In this document: positions 18,420 to 28,529 of the stretch, in pieces
How the letters are laid out: the number at the start of each line of letters is the position of its first letter
How positions within the stretch are numbered: the stretch's first letter is position 1
Origin: Phycisphaerae bacterium
GTDB taxonomy: Bacteria > Planctomycetota > Phycisphaerae > FEN-1346 > JAACEH01
NCBI GenBank assembly: GCA_012729015.1
Contig: JAAYDY010000088.1
Location: forward strand, 1 to 64,000
Direction: 5' to 3'
Length of the DNA stretch: 64,000 bases
The notes under the pieces: generated by a model
The model's input: the letters and a program-made list of their open reading frames with translations, nothing else
The model's database searches: none
Told to the model about the DNA's origin: nothing
Made by a program: the position numbers and the translations under genes

Positions 18420-18690
18420 GCGATGCCATGCCCGACGGGGCGAGGCCGTCCGACAATTCGCCACGCGCAACACGCTGTGGGGCATGGCATTACGGCCTCT
18501 CAGCCGTAGGGTGGCTGCTTGCAGCCACGCGGAAAGGCAAGGAAACTTGCCCATGCCTGACGGGGCAGGCATGGCGCCCCTCGCATCTACAAACATGATG
18601 TGTACCCGCAGGAGAGCCCGTGGACTGACCGCAAGGTGCAGGGCCAGGATGGCCCTGCGACTCACGAGCAAGATGCCCGTGCCACGGTGA
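18420..18690. repeat. Dispersed palindromic repeats between convergent genes
   Basis: This gap between two converging genes holds CCCGACGGGGC (18431), GTGGCTGC-TT-GCAGCCAC with AGGG and GCGG flanks (18507-18532), CTGACGGGGCAGGCATGGC (18554-18573), GGGCCAGGATGGCCC (18642-18656) and GCAAGATGCCCGTGCCACGG (18669-18688). The last unit reappears inverted near 60350 and 34420. There is no gene in 18413-18798. Confidence 0.7.
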
Positions 18691-18798
18691 AAAGGCCTCG
18701 TGGCGTTATGGGGCCCCCAAACGCCTCGCGGCCCCGGTCGCCGAGGGGGCGGCCGGAGCCGGAGGGTGCGTGCGTGTGGTGTGTGTCCGAGTTGCGGC

Positions 18799-19710
18799 TC
18801 AGCGTTTGCGACGCAACACGATCGCCGCCAGGCCGAAGCCCAGCAGGGCCATCGTCGCAGGCTCGGGAATCGTTGACGTCTGGGTTTTGATCACGTCGTT
18901 GCCGCAACCCCACGCGATGTGGGCGCCGGCCGTCGAACCGGGCAGCATCCCGCCGAACAGCCCCAGGTCGAGCGAGTACTCGATCAGGAAGGTGCCGTTC
19001 TCGTCGCCGCCGTAGTTGAACAGGGCCGTAGCAATGTCGGCTTGACCGATCTGTTGTCCAGCGTCAATCGTGCTCGCGACGGCCCACGGACCGGCAATCT
19101 GGCCGATCGTGGCGTCGGGGCCGTAGTCGTTCGGCCGGGTGTACGTCGTGCCGTAGTAGCTGCGGCTGCTGCCGGCCGGCTGAAGCACCTTCACGTCCGA
19201 GTCGGACGCGATCTGGTACACGCCGCCGGCCGTCAGGCCCTGCGACGCCGACTGGGTCACCACGGCGAAACGGCTGCCGCCCAGGTCGAGGAACAAATCG
19301 CCGAGGGTGATCGCCGTGCCGTCCACCGTCCGGGTGTAGGCCGAGCTGGTGACCACGAGCACCTGGAGACTGTTGCCGCTGACGCGCATGTACATCTCCT
19401 CCAGGTCGAACGCTTCGCCGAGGCTGCCGCCGGGGCTGGGCACGTGGCCCACGCCGGACGGGTAGTCGATCGGCGCGTAGTCGTCGGCAATGGTGTACAC
19501 CATGTTGCCCAGCAGGGCGTTGGTCACGTTGCTGTGCGTAAAGGGCGTAATGCCCCAATCGGTCACGTTGCCCGACGCATCGACGGCCAGATCGGCCATC
19601 GCCGGCGCGGCCAGGGCTGCAACGAGTCCCACGGCCGCCACGAGCGACACCCAACGGCTGCCACACGACTTCTCAGCACGGAACGTCCTGAATGCGGTAT
19701 GCGTCCTCAT
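18799..19710 (-). CDS. PEP-CTERM sorting domain protein
   Basis: A 303-residue protein behind GGGAGGGG. It has a long signal peptide: a charged n-region of about 20 residues, then VSLVAAVGLVAALAAPAMA. The body is beta-rich (VDASGNVTDWG, ITLGDLFLDLGGSRFAVV), resembling a dockerin-free surface or XDD-type domain. The tail is IPEPATMALLGFGLAAIVL followed by RRKR, a standard exosortase signal. The Gly/Ser-rich composition with few charges suits a cell-surface or extracellular matrix role, but no enzyme motif is visible. Confidence 0.85.
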   Translation of the reverse strand: MRTHTAFRTFRAEKSCGSRWVSLVAAVGLVAALAAPAMADLAVDASGNVTDWGITPFTHSNVTNALLGNMVYTIADDYAPIDYPSGVGHVPSPGGSLGEAFDLEEMYMRVSGNSLQVLVVTSSAYTRTVDGTAITLGDLFLDLGGSRFAVVTQSASQGLTAGGVYQIASDSDVKVLQPAGSSRSYYGTTYTRPNDYGPDATIGQIAGPWAVASTIDAGQQIGQADIATALFNYGGDENGTFLIEYSLDLGLFGGMLPGSTAGAHIAWGCGNDVIKTQTSTIPEPATMALLGFGLAAIVLRRKR

Positions 19711-20088
19711 GGATGAATCCCCTCCCTTTCGAGGTCCGCGAAGCGACCTGCACGGCGTCCGAATCCGCCCGACAGGCGGCCCGCGACACAGTGCTGTCTC
19801 CCCAGTGAGGCCCCGCCGTAACGGGGCGCCGAAACTACCGGGCGACCCCGCGGCCGCCCGTCGGGGGAAACTCTACGGATGCTCGACAGACGGGCAACTC
19901 GGCCGATGGCGAAAACGCCTGCGCGCGCCGCAACTCATGGGGGCACAGCGGGTTGTGTTGTCGGTGAAATTCCGGGATTTCTCCGCAACGCGGCGCGACA
20001 GCCGCGGAAACATGCGAAAAACGGGGCCGCGCGGCACCTGTGGCACTTGTCCTGGAGGAGGGGGGCGACTGCGTGCGAGACGCGAGTC
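19711..20088 (-). other. Leader and upstream region of the PEP-CTERM gene; no gene
   Basis: On the minus strand this holds the tail of the LacI-gene region, the promoter at 19870-19897 and a GC-rich leader with several inverted repeats, including GGCGCC and a CCCCG/CGGGG pair near 19810-19825. A small GAGAC-GCGA-GTCTC hairpin (20077-20090) overlaps the LacI-family stop codon. I see no reading frame with a ribosome site. Confidence 0.5.
19870..19897 (-). promoter_or_regulatory. Possible sigma70-like promoter for PEP-CTERM gene
   Basis: Minus strand: TTGCCC, 16 nt, TAGAGT. The same 16-nt spacing is seen at the other two PEP-CTERM genes. The leader would be about 150 nt. Confidence 0.4.
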
Positions 20089-21096
20089 TCAGGCGGGGGC
20101 TGCGCTCGATCGTCTGGCGTGCAGCACCGGCTCTACCCAGACGGGATCGGGCCGTTGCTGGGGATTCTCGATGAGGCTCATCAGCATACGGACGCCCAGG
20201 AGGCCCTGAGTGCGTTCCTGCTGCGATATCGAGCTCAGTGGCACGACGGCGAAATCGCAGGCGGCCGAGTTGTCGACGCCGATGATCTTGACGTCTTCAG
20301 GGACGCGCCGGCCGCTGCGGATCAGGGCGTTGATGGCCCCGGCGGCCTGCTGATCGCTGTGGGCGATCAGGCCGTCGTACTGGACTCCTTCGGAGGCGAA
20401 GTGGGCGACCGCTTCTTCCCCGGTCGTCCAGAGGTAGCCGCGGGCCACGAAGACCCGGGACGGATCGCAGGGCAGGTCGGCCTCGCGCAGCACCTCCAGG
20501 CTGCCCCGGGCCTGGCTGTAGTTCGAGCCGATGATCGCCGGCCGCCGGCAGCCGCAACGGATCAGATGCTCTGCCGCCATGCGGCCGACGCCCGCCTGAA
20601 GACAGCCCACGGTGCCGATGGACGGGTGCATCTGTCTGTCGTGGAGCGTGACGATGGGAACTCGGCGCTGCTGAAGCGCCAGGTAATCCGCGAGCAGGTC
20701 CCAGTGCATTCCGCCGCAGACCATGACGCCGTCCACGCTGGTGTGGTCCACCTCGTCTATCCAGGATCGCATCTGATTGTCTTCATGGAAGAACTGAAGG
20801 ATGACGCGCTGGTTGTGGGCCGCGGCCTCGCGCGAAATGCCGTGCAGCATGGCCTCGGCAATACCGCTGCCGGGGACGCCAAGGGCATGCATGAGAACGC
20901 CAATGGTGTGTTGCCGTCCTGTGGCCAGCCCTGCGGCGGACACGTTCTTGCGGTAGCCCAAGGCATCAGCGCGTCCGCGGATGGCCTCGGCCACCCGCGG
21001 ACTCACGCGTGTGCTTCCCATACGCCCGCTGAGGACCTTCGAGACCAGGGACACGGATACGTTCAGTTCCCTGGCAATGTCCTCGATACGGGCCAT
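20089..21096 (-). CDS. LacI-family transcriptional regulator
   Basis: A 335-residue repressor-type regulator. The start at 21096 has AGGAG upstream and puts the helix-turn-helix at the very N-terminus (MARIEDIARELNVSVSLVSKVLSG), as is normal. Residues about 60-330 are a periplasmic-binding-protein-like effector domain (HTIGVLMHALG, VDGVMVCGG, RRPAIIGSN, YDGLIAHSDQQAAGAI, VKIIGVDNS). Family members bind palindromic operators and release them on sugar binding. It is 65 nt behind a PEP-CTERM gene on the same strand and may be co-transcribed; the nearby glycosidases are plausible targets. The effector is unknown. Confidence 0.9.
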   Translation of the reverse strand: MARIEDIARELNVSVSLVSKVLSGRMGSTRVSPRVAEAIRGRADALGYRKNVSAAGLATGRQHTIGVLMHALGVPGSGIAEAMLHGISREAAAHNQRVILQFFHEDNQMRSWIDEVDHTSVDGVMVCGGMHWDLLADYLALQQRRVPIVTLHDRQMHPSIGTVGCLQAGVGRMAAEHLIRCGCRRPAIIGSNYSQARGSLEVLREADLPCDPSRVFVARGYLWTTGEEAVAHFASEGVQYDGLIAHSDQQAAGAINALIRSGRRVPEDVKIIGVDNSAACDFAVVPLSSISQQERTQGLLGVRMLMSLIENPQQRPDPVWVEPVLHARRSSAAPA

Positions 21097-21161
21097 GCTG
21101 CCGTGCTCCTGCCGAAGGCGCTGGTCACGCGATTCCGCTCGTGCCCGGCGCCGTTCGACAG

Positions 21162-22205
21162 TCACTTGCGCCAGCGCCGCGACAGGAACATTATACCCCC
21201 AAAGCCGAGCAACGCCATAGTCGAAGGCTCGGGAATGACCGGAACGACGGCCTGAATGGCCGTGCCGTCGTCGCTCATCTGGAGCGCCCAACCGGTGGGG
21301 GCCACCAGGGCGATGTCGCCGAGGCTGCCGTCCCAGGCATCGGCCAGCCGCACCAGGTCGTACGTTCCGGCGGCCACGTCGCCGGCCGTCAGCCCGTCGA
21401 GCACGCCCAGTTCGATGGTCGGATTCGCGCCGTCGGTGGTCCCCAGGACGAACGTGGCGGCGTCGATCGGCGTGACGCCGGTCGCGCCGAAGTTGAAGGC
21501 CAACGTATGATGGAGCCGCAGGATGCTGGCGATCTCGATGGCCTTGGCGACGCCGTCGACGGTCCAGAGGCCGTTGACCTCGAATCGGCCGCTGCCGCAG
21601 TTGGCGCTGGTCAGCGAGCTGCCGCCATTGCCGACCGTGAGGTTGCCGAACTTCGCCCGCCCGCCGGAGATCACATACTGGGCTTGCACGTTGGTTTTCT
21701 GAGTGCTGCCGTGGCCGACGGTGAACGTGCCGGCAGCATTCGTGAAGCCGCCGGTCTGGCTGACGTAGAGCCGCGAGTCGTTCTGGTTGGCATAGGCGCT
21801 CACGAGGTTGAAGGTGCCGCCAGTGACGTTCAGGCGGCTTTCACCCACGACGCCGGAGGACACGCAACCGTTGAAGATAAGCGAGTTGTCGGTGGTGGCG
21901 GTGCCTCCGTCCACATGGAGAGTGCCCAGGGAGCCAACGCCGCCCAGGAAGTTGTTCTGGCCGCGGAAGTCCCAGTCGCCCTGGACCGTCACCAGGCCGC
22001 CACCGTAGATCTTGACCGGCACGCCTCCATCGGTGGCGCTGCCGTCAGAGGTAATGAGGACGTTGTTGGTGATGTTGCCCCCCAGGTGCTGTCCGGCGGT
22101 GTCGATGGTCCGATCGTACACAATGTCCGCCATGGCGCTTGCGGCAGGCGCCAGGATGACGGCCAGGGCCGCCAGAACCATGAAGCTCAACCTGTGCTCT
22201 CTCAT
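21162..22205 (-). CDS. PEP-CTERM protein with passenger-like beta repeats
   Basis: A 347-residue protein starting at 22205 behind GGAAAGGA; a 15-residue upstream extension lacks a site. Signal peptide 1-26 (cleavage after SAMA). The body has successive short motifs (TLHVDGGTATTDNSLIFNG, RLNVTGGTFNLVSA, YVISGGRAKFGNLTVGN) like those of autotransporter-associated beta-strand repeats, so a beta-solenoid is likely. The tail is IPEPSTMALLGFGGIMFL then SRRWRK, the exosortase signal. A surface adhesin or matrix protein is the best guess. It lies upstream of the LacI-type gene. Confidence 0.85.
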   Translation of the reverse strand: MREHRLSFMVLAALAVILAPAASAMADIVYDRTIDTAGQHLGGNITNNVLITSDGSATDGGVPVKIYGGGLVTVQGDWDFRGQNNFLGGVGSLGTLHVDGGTATTDNSLIFNGCVSSGVVGESRLNVTGGTFNLVSAYANQNDSRLYVSQTGGFTNAAGTFTVGHGSTQKTNVQAQYVISGGRAKFGNLTVGNGGSSLTSANCGSGRFEVNGLWTVDGVAKAIEIASILRLHHTLAFNFGATGVTPIDAATFVLGTTDGANPTIELGVLDGLTAGDVAAGTYDLVRLADAWDGSLGDIALVAPTGWALQMSDDGTAIQAVVPVIPEPSTMALLGFGGIMFLSRRWRK

Positions 22206-22503
22206 AGATGGGTTCCTTTCCGAATCGTTCAAGTGACTTGAGACGTGCAACCATGTGACGACACGCTCGCCAGAAGCTGCCCACGACCGTCGGCGTTGCC
22301 GAGAGCCCCCGTGGCCCTCGAACAGAGACGACCGCGGGAAGCAGAGAACGCCCCTGTTGCCGATCTGTGCGGTCGCCTTTGTCCGGGGGGCGGAAGCACG
22401 GCAGGGGGTGTCCGGTACGTCAACGCCGTCTTGCCCCGACCGCGGCGCAGATGCCGCGCCGCCAGCTCCCCCGGGCGACGATCATACGCTTGATCATCGG
22501 CCG
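22206..22503 (-). other. Long 5' leader of the PEP-CTERM gene; no gene
   Basis: About 300 nt between the predicted transcription start and the start codon. It is rich in inverted repeats, for example GGCGGCGCGG and CCGCGCCGCC-like arms near 22441-22465 and CCCCCGGACAAAGG-type stretches. No reading frame with a ribosome site is seen. Its length suggests regulation at the RNA level. Confidence 0.4.
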
Positions 22504-22509
22504 AAGTAG

Positions 22510-22537
22510 ACTATACACCGAAAAGCCGGATTGTCAA
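22510..22537 (-). promoter_or_regulatory. Near-consensus sigma70-like promoter
   Basis: Minus strand: TTGACA, 16-nt spacer, TATAGT. This is among the best promoter matches in the window; the start site would be near 22503. Confidence 0.75.
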
Positions 22538-22737
22538 ATGGCGGTCTGCCCAGGCGGGGCGGGGCCAGGCTGTCCGACGCGGGCCGAGGGCCTCGCAGCA
22601 CCTGTGAAACGCCTTGTGGGGCAAGGACATACGGGCGCCGAGCGCCCGCGGCGCCCGCCGGTTCCCAGATCCGGGAAGGGACCAAGGATTTTGGTCCAGA
22701 CCGCCCGAATCGGGAGGCCTTTCCCAGCGAGCAGGGA

Positions 22738-22912
22738 GAGCGGCCGTTGACCCTTCTCCCTCGAGAGGAGAGGGTGGCCCGCAAGGGCCGGATGAGGGTG
22801 GCGAGCGGAGAGAATGTGACGAATTCGGAGGGTCTTCCCCGTTCGCCCCTCACCGTCCCTCGACCGTGCTCGGGGCGCCTCTCCCTGCAAGCAGGGCGAG
22901 GGGTTGACTCGC
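22738..22912 (+). repeat. Composite intergenic repeat, copy D
   Basis: Contains GTTGACCCTTCTCCC, GGAGAGGGTGGCCCGCAAGG, GAGCGGAGAGAATGTGACG, CCCTCACCGTCCCTCG and CTCTCCCTGCAAGCAGGGCG. It is more diverged than copies C and F. The preceding 22540-22737 has small hairpins (GGACCAA/TTGGTCC at 22680-22699) but no gene. Confidence 0.75.
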
Positions 22913-22990
22913 CCGGGGAGGAGGGGGGCACACGTCCGCGCGCTGGTCGGGCGGCCAAAGGGCGCGCTGTGCGGCGGCGTTTCTGCTGCG

Positions 22991-23626
22991 TCATTCGCTC
23001 AGGCCGAGGGATTGGCCGAGGCCGGCGGCGTCGAGGTGCGAGGTGTCGTTGAGGCGCTCCAGGACGTGTTTGCCGCGGCGGTCCACGCGGAGCACCGACA
23101 CGCCGGTCAGGTGCGAGCCGAACGAGACGCGGATGTCGCCCGCTTCGTTCAGGCCCAGTCCGAGCCACCCGTTGACGAGGTTCATCGCGGTGCCGTAGTG
23201 GGAGACGACGATCAGGAGGCGGTCCTGCTCGGCCGCGAGCCGCGCGAGGCACCCGTTGACGCGGGCGTAGAAGGCGGCCCAGGTTTCGCCTCGGCCGGCC
23301 TGGGCGGCAATGGCGTCGCCGGGGTTCACTTCGCCGCAGCCGTCGTTGAACTCGCGCAACTCGCCGGTGGTCTCGACGCTGGCGCCGAGGCGCGCGGCGA
23401 TGGCCTGGGCGGTCTGGGCGGCGCGTTTCAGGTCGCTGGCGACGATGCGGACGGGCGTCGAGCCGATCTCGCGGGCCAGGCGGTCGGCCACGCAGGCGGC
23501 CTGCCGACGGCCGAGGTCGCTCAGTTCCGTGTCGGTCCAGTGGCTGCCCGTGCCGGGCGGCAACTGCACCGGCTCGGCGTGTCGCACGAGAACAATCGGA
23601 AACCGCTTCGCGTCGTCTGTGGCCAT
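22991..23626 (-). CDS. Histidine phosphatase family protein (phosphoglycerate mutase-like)
   Basis: A 211-residue protein with the family's catalytic LVRHAEPV motif (RHA at residues 14-16), DTELSDLGRRQA, the conserved SDLKRAAQTAQAIA and the second catalytic histidine in VVSHYGTAMNLVNG. Such enzymes remove phosphate from sugars, nucleotides or cofactor intermediates through a phosphohistidine; CobC-like and general sugar phosphatases share this layout, so the substrate is open. The start at 23626 has AGGAG ten bases upstream. It follows the glycosyltransferase gene by 32 nt and is probably in the same transcript. Confidence 0.85.
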   Translation of the reverse strand: MATDDAKRFPIVLVRHAEPVQLPPGTGSHWTDTELSDLGRRQAACVADRLAREIGSTPVRIVASDLKRAAQTAQAIAARLGASVETTGELREFNDGCGEVNPGDAIAAQAGRGETWAAFYARVNGCLARLAAEQDRLLIVVSHYGTAMNLVNGWLGLGLNEAGDIRVSFGSHLTGVSVLRVDRRGKHVLERLNDTSHLDAAGLGQSLGLSE

Positions 23627-23658
23627 CGGATCGGGACTCCTATGTGTGGGACGTCGGA

Positions 23659-24633
23659 TCAACCGTACCAGCCGTTCTGCTCGCTGACAATATGCCCTTC
23701 GCCGACGAGGCGTCGCACGGAAGGCATGAGCCACCGGGCGCCCGGGACGGAGCTGGCGGCCGCACACGGCCACGATTTCCACGACAGCGGCTTGTGCCGC
23801 AGGGCGGCGCGGAAGCACGCGCCCACTTCGCCGTTGCGTCCGTCGTCCAGGAGTCGCCAGCCGTAGCTGTAGTAGAGCTGGTGAATCTTGGCGTGAAACG
23901 CGCGGGCGACCGAGGGGCTGAACGTGCGGCCAAACTCGGCCCAGAGGGCTTCCAGGGCATACAGTTCGCCGTAGATCATCCGCGTGTGGTGGCCGGAGGC
24001 GTTCTGTCCGTGGACGCGGTACGAGGCGACGATCCGGTCGAGGTACCGGGCCTTGCAGCCGGAGGCCAGCAGCCGCATCCAGAGCAGGTACTCGTCGGTG
24101 CCGAAACGGTCGTTCGGGTCGAGGCGGCCGACCTTTTCGATGGCGTCGCGACGGACGATGGTCGTGAGGACGTAGATCGGGTTGTGTCGGATGACGCGTT
24201 CCAGACGCGTCTGGGTCTCGGGCGGGTCGTCGGGGTGGCTGAAGGCATCCTTGATGATCGCCCCGGAGCCGTCGATGACGCGGGCCTCGGCGTGGATCAG
24301 GTCGTCGTCGGGCCGCGCGGCGGACATCTGGAACTCGAGCTTGTCGGGCTCCCAGGTGTCGTCGTGGTCGAGGAACGCGATCCACTGGCCGCGCGCCTCG
24401 CCGATGGCGCGGTTGCGGGCCGAAGGGGCACCGAGGTTCTTCTGCGTGAAGACGCGCACGCGGTCGCCGTAGCTTTCGAGAATGGCCCGCGACCCGTCCG
24501 ACGACCCGTCGTCCACGGCGACGATCTCGTAGTCGTGGAACGTCTGGGCCAGGATGCTGTCGAGGGTCTGCCGCAGGAACCGCTCGCCGTTGTACACGGG
24601 GACGATCACGCTGACTGCCGGTGATGCACTCAC
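23659..24633 (-). CDS. Family 2 glycosyltransferase
   Basis: A 324-residue protein. I choose the GTG at 24633, preceded by GAGAGGAG, which starts directly before the conserved VSVIVPVYNGE; the longer frame adds 43 residues without homology-like character. Landmarks are VDDGSSDGS (nucleotide-sugar binding), NLGAPSARNRAI, and the DXD-like LDHDDTW. The C-terminal third is helical and ends without membrane segments. GT2 enzymes of this type add a sugar to a lipid carrier, polysaccharide or protein. Its partner phosphatase suggests surface glycan metabolism, but this is inference. Confidence 0.85.
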   Translation of the reverse strand: MSASPAVSVIVPVYNGERFLRQTLDSILAQTFHDYEIVAVDDGSSDGSRAILESYGDRVRVFTQKNLGAPSARNRAIGEARGQWIAFLDHDDTWEPDKLEFQMSAARPDDDLIHAEARVIDGSGAIIKDAFSHPDDPPETQTRLERVIRHNPIYVLTTIVRRDAIEKVGRLDPNDRFGTDEYLLWMRLLASGCKARYLDRIVASYRVHGQNASGHHTRMIYGELYALEALWAEFGRTFSPSVARAFHAKIHQLYYSYGWRLLDDGRNGEVGACFRAALRHKPLSWKSWPCAAASSVPGARWLMPSVRRLVGEGHIVSEQNGWYG

Positions 24634-24682
24634 GATGTCTCCTCTCCGGAGGGGGACTGCCCATAGCACAAACAAGCCGAAC

Positions 24683-24711
24683 AGGATACGCTTGCCGGAC
24701 GCCCTGTGCAA
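24683..24711 (-). promoter_or_regulatory. Possible promoter for glycosyltransferase gene
   Basis: Minus strand: TTGCAC, 17 nt, TATCCT; leader about 45 nt to the GTG start. Confidence 0.45.
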
Positions 24712-24771
24712 TGGGCGCGGTGACGGATACATCTGCATGGGGGAAAAGTGCAGGCGCGGCACGTCGCCGCG

Positions 24772-25764
<993 letters not shown>

Positions 25765-25806
25765 GGTTTCTCCCCGTCGTTTCGGTCGCCTGACCCGCCG
25801 CGGGCT

Positions 25807-25835
25807 ATGGTAATCGCCCCGTGCCGCACCGTCAA
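25807..25835 (-). promoter_or_regulatory. Sigma70-like promoter for moxR
   Basis: Minus strand: TTGACG, 17-nt spacer, TACCAT; leader about 35 nt. Confidence 0.6.
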
Positions 25836-25904
25836 CGGCATAGTTGGCGCCGGGTGCGTCATCAAGACATGACATGTTTCGAGCCGTTCTCCCTTCAAGG
25901 GCGA

Positions 25905-26097
25905 GGCGTCAACCCCTCTCCCTGCAAGCAGGGAGAGGTGCCCGGCCGGAAGGCCGGGCGGTGAGGGTCGAACGAAGCCAACTCCCCGAACTCGTCACGT
26001 TCTCTCCGCGCGTCACCCTCACCCGGCCCTTCGGGCCACCCTCTCCCTTCAAGGGAGAGGAGTCAACAACCCCTCTCTCCCTGAAAGGGGGAGCGGC
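25905..26097 (-). repeat. Composite intergenic repeat, copy E, inverted
   Basis: Same modules in the opposite orientation to copies A-D: CTCTCCCTGCAAGCAGGGAG, GGCCGGAAGGCC, GGTGAGGGTCGAACG, GTCACGTTCTCTCCGCGCGT, CACCCTCACCCGGCCC and GGCCCTTCGGGCC. It sits between two divergent genes, so the family is not simply a set of terminators. 25836-26171 contains no gene. Confidence 0.8.
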
Positions 26098-26140
26098 TGT
26101 CGCCGCGGGAATGCCCCTGCCCGAACCGTGTGTCGCCGCG

Positions 26141-26146
26141 TATAAT
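26141..26146 (+). promoter_or_regulatory. -10 element before hypF
   Basis: A perfect TATAAT lies 26 nt before the TTG at 26172, while the -35 region is poor. It supports that TTG over the GTG at 26130, which lies upstream of the predicted transcript start. Confidence 0.45.
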
Positions 26147-26171
26147 TGGGCGACAACGGAGGCCGCACGCG

Positions 26172-28499
26172 TTGACCGACCGAGACCGCCAGATTCGCCG
26201 CCGCATCCGCGTCCGCGGGACCGTCCAAGGCGTGGGATTTCGTCCGTGGGTCTATCGGCTGGCCACGGAGCGCGGGCTCGCCGGATGGGTACTCAACGAC
26301 GCCGAGGGCGTGCTGATCGAGGTCCAGGGCCCGGCCGCGCGCGTGGACGGCTTCGCCGCGGCGCTGGCCGGCGACGGCGACACGGCCGCGCCACCGCTGG
26401 CCCGCATTGTCTCGTGCGAGGCCGACGACACCGCGCCGCAGGCCGACGCGGCGACGTTCGAGATCCGTCCGTCACTGGACGCCGCCGCGGCGGCCACCGA
26501 CGTGTCACCCGACATGGTCCTGTGCGACGCGTGCCGGCGCGAGCTGCTCGATCCGGCCGACCGGCGCCATCGCTACCCGTTCATCAACTGCACGCACTGC
26601 GGCCCGCGGTACTCGATCATCCTGGACGTGCCGTACGACCGTCCGCGGACGACCATGCGGCGGTTCGCCATGTGCCCCGACTGTCGCCGCGAGTACGACA
26701 ACCCCGCCGACCGGCGGTTCCACGCGCAGCCGAACGCCTGCCCGGTCTGCGGACCGCGGCTGACGCTCTGCGACGCCCGCGGCCACGCGATGCCCTGCGA
26801 CGATGCGGCGGCGTTCGTCCGGGGGCAACTGCTCGCCGGGAGGCTGGCGGTCATCAAGGGATTGACCGGCTACCACCTGGCCTGCGACGCCACGAGCGAG
26901 GCGGCTGTGGCCGAACTCCGCCGCCGCAAACGCCGCGACGAGAAGCCGCTGGCGCTGATGGTGGCCGACGCCGCCGAGGCGGCGCGCCTGGTGCATCTGG
27001 ACGAGCCGTCGCGACGGTTGCTCGAATCGCCCGAGCGGCCCATCGTGCTGATTCCGCGCCGCGCGGACGCGCCGGTGGCGCCCAGCGTCGCGCCGCGAAG
27101 CCTCTACCTCGGACTGATGCTGCCTTATGCGCCGATCCACGTGCTGTTGTTCCACGGCGGCCTGCCGCCGCTGGTGATGACCAGCGCGAACCTGAGCGAA
27201 GAGCCCATGTGCCGCGAGAACGCCGAGACCGTGGCCCGCATGGACGGCATCGCCGATTGGTATCTGCTGCACGACCGGGACATTCAGACGATCTGCGACG
27301 ATTCGGTAGCGACGGTGCAGGGGGGACGGCCGCTGGTCGTCCGCCGCGCGAGGGGCTACGCGCCGCGGCCGATCCGCCTGCCGGGACCGCCGCGCGCCGA
27401 GACGATCCTCGCCGTCGGGCCCGAGTTGAAGAACTGCGTGTGCCTGACGCGCCGCGGCATGGCCTACGTCAGCCAGCACATCGGCGATCTGAACAGTCCG
27501 CTGGCGGCGGCCTACTTCGAGGAGACCCTCGAGAGGCTCGCGCGGCTGCTGGCGGTGCGGCCCGACGTCGTGGCCTGTGACCTGCACCCGGCGTACCACG
27601 CGACGCGATACGCGCGCCGCCTTGCCGGCGTGCGACTGACGGCCGTGCAGCACCACCACGCCCACATCGCTTCCGTGGCCGCCGAGCACGGACTGACCGA
27701 ACCGCTGCTGGGCCTGGCGATGGACGGCACCGGCTACGGCGGCGACGGCACCGTCTGGGGCGGCGAGTTCCTGGACGTGCGCCCCGACGGCACGTTCGAC
27801 CGCCTGGGCCACCTGGCCTACACGGCCCTGCCCGGCGGCGATGCGGCCGTCAGGCAGGTCACGCGGATCGCTTGGGCCCAGCTCCTGGCCGTGTTCGGCG
27901 ACGAGGCCGAGACGGTGGCCGCGCGGCTCCTGCCGACCACCACCGCCGAGCAGCGGGTCGTCTGGCGGCAGATGATCGAGCAGGGTCTGAACGCGCCGCG
28001 GGCCTGCGGGCTGGGCCGATGGTTCGACGTGGCCGCGGCGCTGGCCGGCGTGGCCGACCACAGCAGCTACGAGGGCCAGGCCGCCATCGAGTTGGAGGCC
28101 GCGGCCGACGACGACTCGGGCGAACGATTCGCGTACCAGGTGATCGACCGCGCCGACGGATCGCCGTTCGAGGTGTCGATGGCTCCCGTGGTGCGCGGCA
28201 TCGTCGAGGCGCGGGACGCCGGGCAGACGGCCGGCCGCGTGGCGGCGCGGTTCCACAACACCGTGACGGCGATGCTACTGGACGGCGCCATGCGGATGCG
28301 GGCGCTCACGGGCCGGCGGCTCGTCGCCCTGAGCGGCGGATGTTTCCTGAACCGACGGTTGACCGAGCGCCTGACGGCGGCGCTGGAACGGGAAGGCTTC
28401 ACCGTGCTGCGGCACAGCGAGGTGTCGCCCGGCGACGGCGGCGTGGCCCTGGGCCAGGCCGAGGTGGCGCGGCAGCGGCTCGCAGCCGGGACGCTGTGA
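26172..28499 (+). CDS. hypF: Carbamoyltransferase HypF
   Basis: About 775 residues, close to the usual length. HypF makes carbamoyl adenylate from carbamoyl phosphate and ATP and passes the group to HypE for the cyanide ligands of NiFe hydrogenases. Domains in order: acylphosphatase (residues about 10-95, with VRGTVQGVGFRPW), two zinc-finger-like pairs (CDAC, CTHC; CPDC, CPVC), a YrdC-like domain (about 200-370, AVIKGLTGYHLACDAT, SANLSEEP), and a Kae1-like domain (VQHHHAHIASVAAEH, DGTGYGGDGTVWGGE, LSGGCFLNRRL). The start is inferred as TTG behind GGAGG. No other hyp or hydrogenase genes are near, which is unusual. Confidence 0.93.
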   Translation: MTDRDRQIRRRIRVRGTVQGVGFRPWVYRLATERGLAGWVLNDAEGVLIEVQGPAARVDGFAAALAGDGDTAAPPLARIVSCEADDTAPQADAATFEIRPSLDAAAAATDVSPDMVLCDACRRELLDPADRRHRYPFINCTHCGPRYSIILDVPYDRPRTTMRRFAMCPDCRREYDNPADRRFHAQPNACPVCGPRLTLCDARGHAMPCDDAAAFVRGQLLAGRLAVIKGLTGYHLACDATSEAAVAELRRRKRRDEKPLALMVADAAEAARLVHLDEPSRRLLESPERPIVLIPRRADAPVAPSVAPRSLYLGLMLPYAPIHVLLFHGGLPPLVMTSANLSEEPMCRENAETVARMDGIADWYLLHDRDIQTICDDSVATVQGGRPLVVRRARGYAPRPIRLPGPPRAETILAVGPELKNCVCLTRRGMAYVSQHIGDLNSPLAAAYFEETLERLARLLAVRPDVVACDLHPAYHATRYARRLAGVRLTAVQHHHAHIASVAAEHGLTEPLLGLAMDGTGYGGDGTVWGGEFLDVRPDGTFDRLGHLAYTALPGGDAAVRQVTRIAWAQLLAVFGDEAETVAARLLPTTTAEQRVVWRQMIEQGLNAPRACGLGRWFDVAAALAGVADHSSYEGQAAIELEAAADDDSGERFAYQVIDRADGSPFEVSMAPVVRGIVEARDAGQTAGRVAARFHNTVTAMLLDGAMRMRALTGRRLVALSGGCFLNRRLTERLTAALEREGFTVLRHSEVSPGDGGVALGQAEVARQRLAAGTL

Positions 28500-28529
28500 G
28501 CGGGGGGGGGCCGCCGTGGCACGGGCCGT

